A DNA stretch of 21,949 nt. Source: Cryptomeria japonica. Lineage: Eukaryota; Streptophyta; Pinopsida; Cupressales; Cupressaceae. Below, piece after piece: positions 19,821 through 21,949 of the stretch. Made by a program: the position numbers and the translations under genes. Position 1 is the stretch's first letter; the number at the start of each line of letters is the position of its first letter. The stretch spans positions 130,001 through 151,949 of the forward strand of contig NW_026729192.1 in NCBI RefSeq assembly GCF_030272615.1. The letters are read 5' to 3'. Below the pieces are notes generated by a model. It searched no databases and had not been told where the DNA came from. It was given only the letters and a program-made list of their open reading frames with translations.

Positions 19821-21490
19821 CGACCCACCCGGGCTTCCACCTAGCACACCTTGGCACCCACCCACCCTCGCACCCAACCTCGCACCCAACTTAGCACCTT
19901 TGAACCCACATTGGCACTCACCCTGACCCTGGCACCTTGGAACCCACATTGGCACTCACCTTGACCCTGGCACCCACCTTTGCACTCACCTTGGGACCCA
20001 CCCTGGCTCCCACCTCGGCACCCACCCAGACACCCACCTTGGTTCCTTGGCACCCACCTTGGATCCTTGGCACCCACCCCGACACCCACCTTGGCACGCA
20101 ACTTGGCTACTTGCCACCCACCTTGGCTCCTTGACGCCCACCCCGACAACCACCCCGTGACCTACCCTGGCTAGGGTTGGTGCACACCCACCCTGGTGCC
20201 CACCTTGGCACCCACCCTATGACCCACCTTGGCACGCACCTTAGTACCCACCCCGTTACCCACCCTAGGACCCACCCCGTGACCCACCTTGGCCAGGGTG
20301 GGTGCACCCACCCTGGTGCCCACCTTGGCACCCACCCATCCTAGCACCCAGCCTGTGACCGGGCTTGGAACCCAACCTTGCACCCGCACCCGTCTTGGCC
20401 AGTGTGGGTGCGCACCCATCCTGGCACCCACGTTGTGACACACCCTTTAACCCACGCACCCTAGCACCCACGTTGGCACCCACCTTGGAACCCAACCTAG
20501 CAACTTGGCACCCACCCCGTGACCCACCTTGGCATCCACCATAGCAGTCGCCGACTTGGCACCCACCTCGGCACCCACCTTGACACTTGTGGACCCACCT
20601 TGCCACTCACCCTAGCATCGACCCATCCTAGCACCCACCCTGGCACCTTTGCACCCTAGCACTCACCCATCCTAGCACCTAACCTGTGACCCACCTTGAC
20701 ACTCACCCTCGCACCCACCTTGGAACCCAACCTAGCACCCACCCACCCTGACACCAACCCTAGCACCTACCCACCCTTGCACCCACCCTGTGACCCATCT
20801 TGGCACCCACCCATCCTACCACTCAACCTATCACCCACCTTCTCACCCACCTTGGCATCCACCTTAGCACCCACCCACACTGGCACCTTGGCACCCACCT
20901 CGGGCAAGGTGGGTGCACACCCACCCTGGCACCCAATTTAGAACCCACCGAGCATGTTACCCACCTTGGCACCCACATTGCAGCCCACCCTAGTACCCAC
21001 CCTATGACCCACATTGGCATCCACACCCTAGCACCCAGGCACCTCGACACCCGCCTTGACACCCACCCTAGCACTGAACCTGTGACCCACCTTGGAACTC
21101 ACCCTAGAACCCACCCACCCTGTGAACCACCTTGGCATCCACCTTAGCACCCACCCACCTTGGCACCCACTCTAGCACTCACCCATCCTAACACCCAACT
21201 TGTTACCCACCTTGGCACCCGCCCTCGCGTCCACCTTGAAACCCACCCTAGCACCCACCCACGCAGGAGCCCACCTTGGCACCCAACCTAACACCCACGC
21301 ATCCTGGCACCCAACTTGTGACCCACCTTGGAACCCACCCTAGTACCCACCTTTGAACCCACTATATCACCAACCCACCTTGGCACCCACCCTATGACCC
21401 TCTTTGGAATCCACCCTAGCACGCACCCACCCTGGCACCCACCATGGAGCGCACCCTAGCACCCACCCACCTCGGCACGCACCTCAACAC
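19821..21490. repeat. CACCC minisatellite, U3 and its 1.2-kb extension towards the promoter
   Basis: The first 485 bp match the U1 and U2 arrays. From 20306 the array continues, where the other units switch to GC-rich subrepeats. Units become more varied (CTGTGACCCACC, CTAGCACTCACCCATCC, TTGGAACCCACCC). Short strand-switch palindromes occur at 20171-20196, 20293-20316, 20399-20424 and about 20902-20929. No gene is supported in this 1.7-kb stretch. Confidence 0.88.
20293..20316. repeat. Perfect 24-bp palindrome at the U3 boundary
   Basis: CCAGGGTGGGTG followed directly by its exact reverse complement CACCCACCCTGG, with the centre between 20304 and 20305. The left half plus one base matches U1 4483-4495 and U2 12356-12368. 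There the right half is replaced by CTTGGTGCGCAC sequence. Confidence 0.9.
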
Positions 21491-21534
21491 CCACCTTGGT
21501 GTGCGCACTGCGCCAACCTCTCAAAGACCCTATG

Positions 21535-21680
21535 TGGTGCGCTCCAAAGTGTACACCTTTGGTGCGCTCCAAGGTGCGCACCTTTGGTGCACACCGAGGT
21601 GCACACCAAAGTGTGCACCGAGGTGAGCACCAAAGTGCACTCCAGGGTGCACACCAAGGCGTGCACCTTTGGTGCGGTCA
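21535..21680. repeat. Short subrepeat cluster inside promoter copy A
   Basis: About seven imperfect 20-bp units such as GTGCGCTCCAAGGTGCGCAC, GTGCACACCGAGG and GTGCACACCAAGG. The words are those of the GC-rich HOR blocks, but CpG is often replaced by CpA or TpG. Confidence 0.75.
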
Positions 21681-21760
21681 ATGCAAACGAATTCGGAAGT
21701 TGGGGTCGATGTCCTAATCGCTGCTGCAGACTACACGTATGAGAATCGGACAAATAGCTT

Positions 21761-21770
21761 TATATAGGGG
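21761..21770 (+). promoter_or_regulatory. Pol I promoter core, copy A (likely spacer promoter)
   Basis: TATATAGGGG matches the plant RNA polymerase I initiation consensus TATATA(A/G)GGGG, where transcription starts at or just after the last A of TATATA. It is followed by AGGTGTTGCG. Its position 157 bp upstream of a second copy suggests a spacer or duplicated gene promoter. Direction is rightward. Confidence 0.8.
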
Positions 21771-21804
21771 AGGTGTTGCGTTTGATGGGTCGACTCCCCT
21801 GGTT

Positions 21805-21949
21805 GTGTGCACTGCACCAACTTCAAAGACCCTGTCTTGTTTAAGAAGTCAAAAGTTGGGGTGGATGTCCTAATCATTGCTGCAGTCTACGCATGTATGA
21901 GAATCAGACAAATAGCTTATATAGGGGAGGTGTTGCATTCGGTGGGTTG
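21805..21949 (+). repeat. Promoter segment, copy B, uninterrupted
   Basis: Runs from GTGTGCACTGCACCAAC through GTCAAAAGTTGGGGTGGATG, CCTAATCATTGCTGCAG and GAGAATCAGACAAATAGC to the TATATAGGGG core, and is cut by the window end. It differs from copy A by several substitutions, many of them C/T or G/A at CpG sites, and by the absence of the internal subrepeat cluster. Confidence 0.8.
21918..21927 (+). promoter_or_regulatory. Pol I promoter core, copy B (candidate 35S pre-rRNA promoter)
   Basis: A second exact TATATAGGGG, followed by AGGTGTTGCATTC. It is the last copy in the window, so it may be the gene promoter, or one more spacer promoter if further copies follow. The 35S unit would be read rightward, opposite to the 5S genes. 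Only 22 bp follow, too little to identify an external transcribed spacer. Confidence 0.8.

Larger units (their letters stand above)
12369..20305. repeat. Higher-order repeat unit U3, complete, promoter-proximal and slightly diverged (7,937 bp)
   Basis: U3 is collinear with U2 at offset +7873, then +7936 after a 63-bp insertion (about 17144-17206), then +7937 after an extra A at 18818. Substitutions seen by eye against U2: 15039 (7166), 16535 (8662), 18788 (10852), 18911 (10974), 19032 (11095, inside the 5S gene) and 19247 (11310). U1 covers five of these six sites and matches U2 at all five, so those changes are specific to U3. The site at 7166 is probably a change in U2, because the related module at 5051 has G there. 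The unit ends at the centre of a perfect palindrome (20293-20316). Confidence 0.92.
21501..21804 (+). repeat. Promoter segment, copy A, interrupted by subrepeats
   Basis: Its left edge GTGCGCACTGCGCCAACCTC, followed by TCAAAGACCCTATG (21501-21534), matches 21805-21834. Its right part from GAAGTTGGGG (21696) to the TATATAGGGG core (21761) and beyond matches 21851-21949. About 150 bp of TGCGC/TGCAC-type subrepeats (about 21535-21680) sits between the two parts and is absent from copy B. Copy A is therefore a promoter duplicate invaded or expanded by spacer repeats. Confidence 0.78.

Noticed and set aside
1-20305. Centromeric or other satellite array unrelated to rDNA
   Set aside because: An intact 5S gene in every unit and Pol I promoter cores at the end point to rDNA spacer. 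A satellite that captured 5S is possible but needs more assumptions.
21781-21949. Start of the 35S external transcribed spacer or 18S gene
   Set aside because: Only 22 bp follow the last promoter core, and no 18S 5' sequence is present, so no transcribed region can be annotated.

Overview
This window contains no credible protein-coding gene. I read it as plant nuclear ribosomal DNA: the inside and 3' end of a very large intergenic spacer (IGS) upstream of a 35S rRNA transcription unit, with 5S rRNA genes embedded on the opposite strand. Two anchors support this. The first is three complete, near-identical 118-bp plant 5S rRNA genes on the minus strand (3123-3240, 10996-11113, 18933-19050), each followed by a T6 Pol III terminator. 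The second is two copies of the plant RNA polymerase I promoter core TATATAGGGG on the plus strand (21761-21770 and 21918-21927), just before the window ends. The 5S sequence (GGGTGCGATC start, CTTGGGCCGG centre, AAGTCCCGGTG near the 3' end) resembles gymnosperm 5S RNA as I remember it more than angiosperm 5S. Linked 5S genes and very long spacers are known in gymnosperms, so a conifer or other gymnosperm is my best guess. That placement is inference.

Layout: almost everything is one higher-order repeat (HOR) of 7,873 bp. U1 (1-4495) is the last 4,495 bp of a unit. U2 (4496-12368) is complete. U3 (12369-20305) is complete at 7,937 bp, because it carries a 63-bp and a 1-bp insertion. Each complete unit reads, left to right: (a) about 6 kb of GC- and CpG-rich nested subrepeats, punctuated by about eleven A+T-rich modules; (b) about 0.4 kb of unique GC-rich sequence lying 3' of the 5S gene; (c) the minus-strand 5S gene; (d) about 0.37 kb of GC-rich 5S 5' flank; (e) about 0.37 kb of A-rich degenerate repeats; (f) a CACCC-rich minisatellite of about 0.48 kb. 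In U3 the minisatellite does not return to GC-rich subrepeats but continues for about 1.2 kb more (20306-21490). It leads into a short TGCGCACC-type cluster and then the duplicated Pol I promoter segment.

The repeats are nested: a self-complementary decamer GGTGCGCACC and its variants; roughly 128-bp monomers; 0.36-1.0 kb units delimited by the A+T modules; an internal X-Y / X'-Y' duplication with an offset of about 2.36 kb; and the 7.87-kb HOR. The join between successive HORs falls within one base of the centre of a perfect 24-bp palindrome that is intact only at the end of U3. This suggests how the array formed.

Functionally, the window would carry Pol III transcription of 5S RNA leftward and Pol I transcription of pre-rRNA rightward from the far right edge, with the spacer repeats between. 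No 18S, 5.8S or 26S sequence is visible. All unit comparisons were made by eye. The near-identity of the units means copy number in the source assembly should be treated cautiously.
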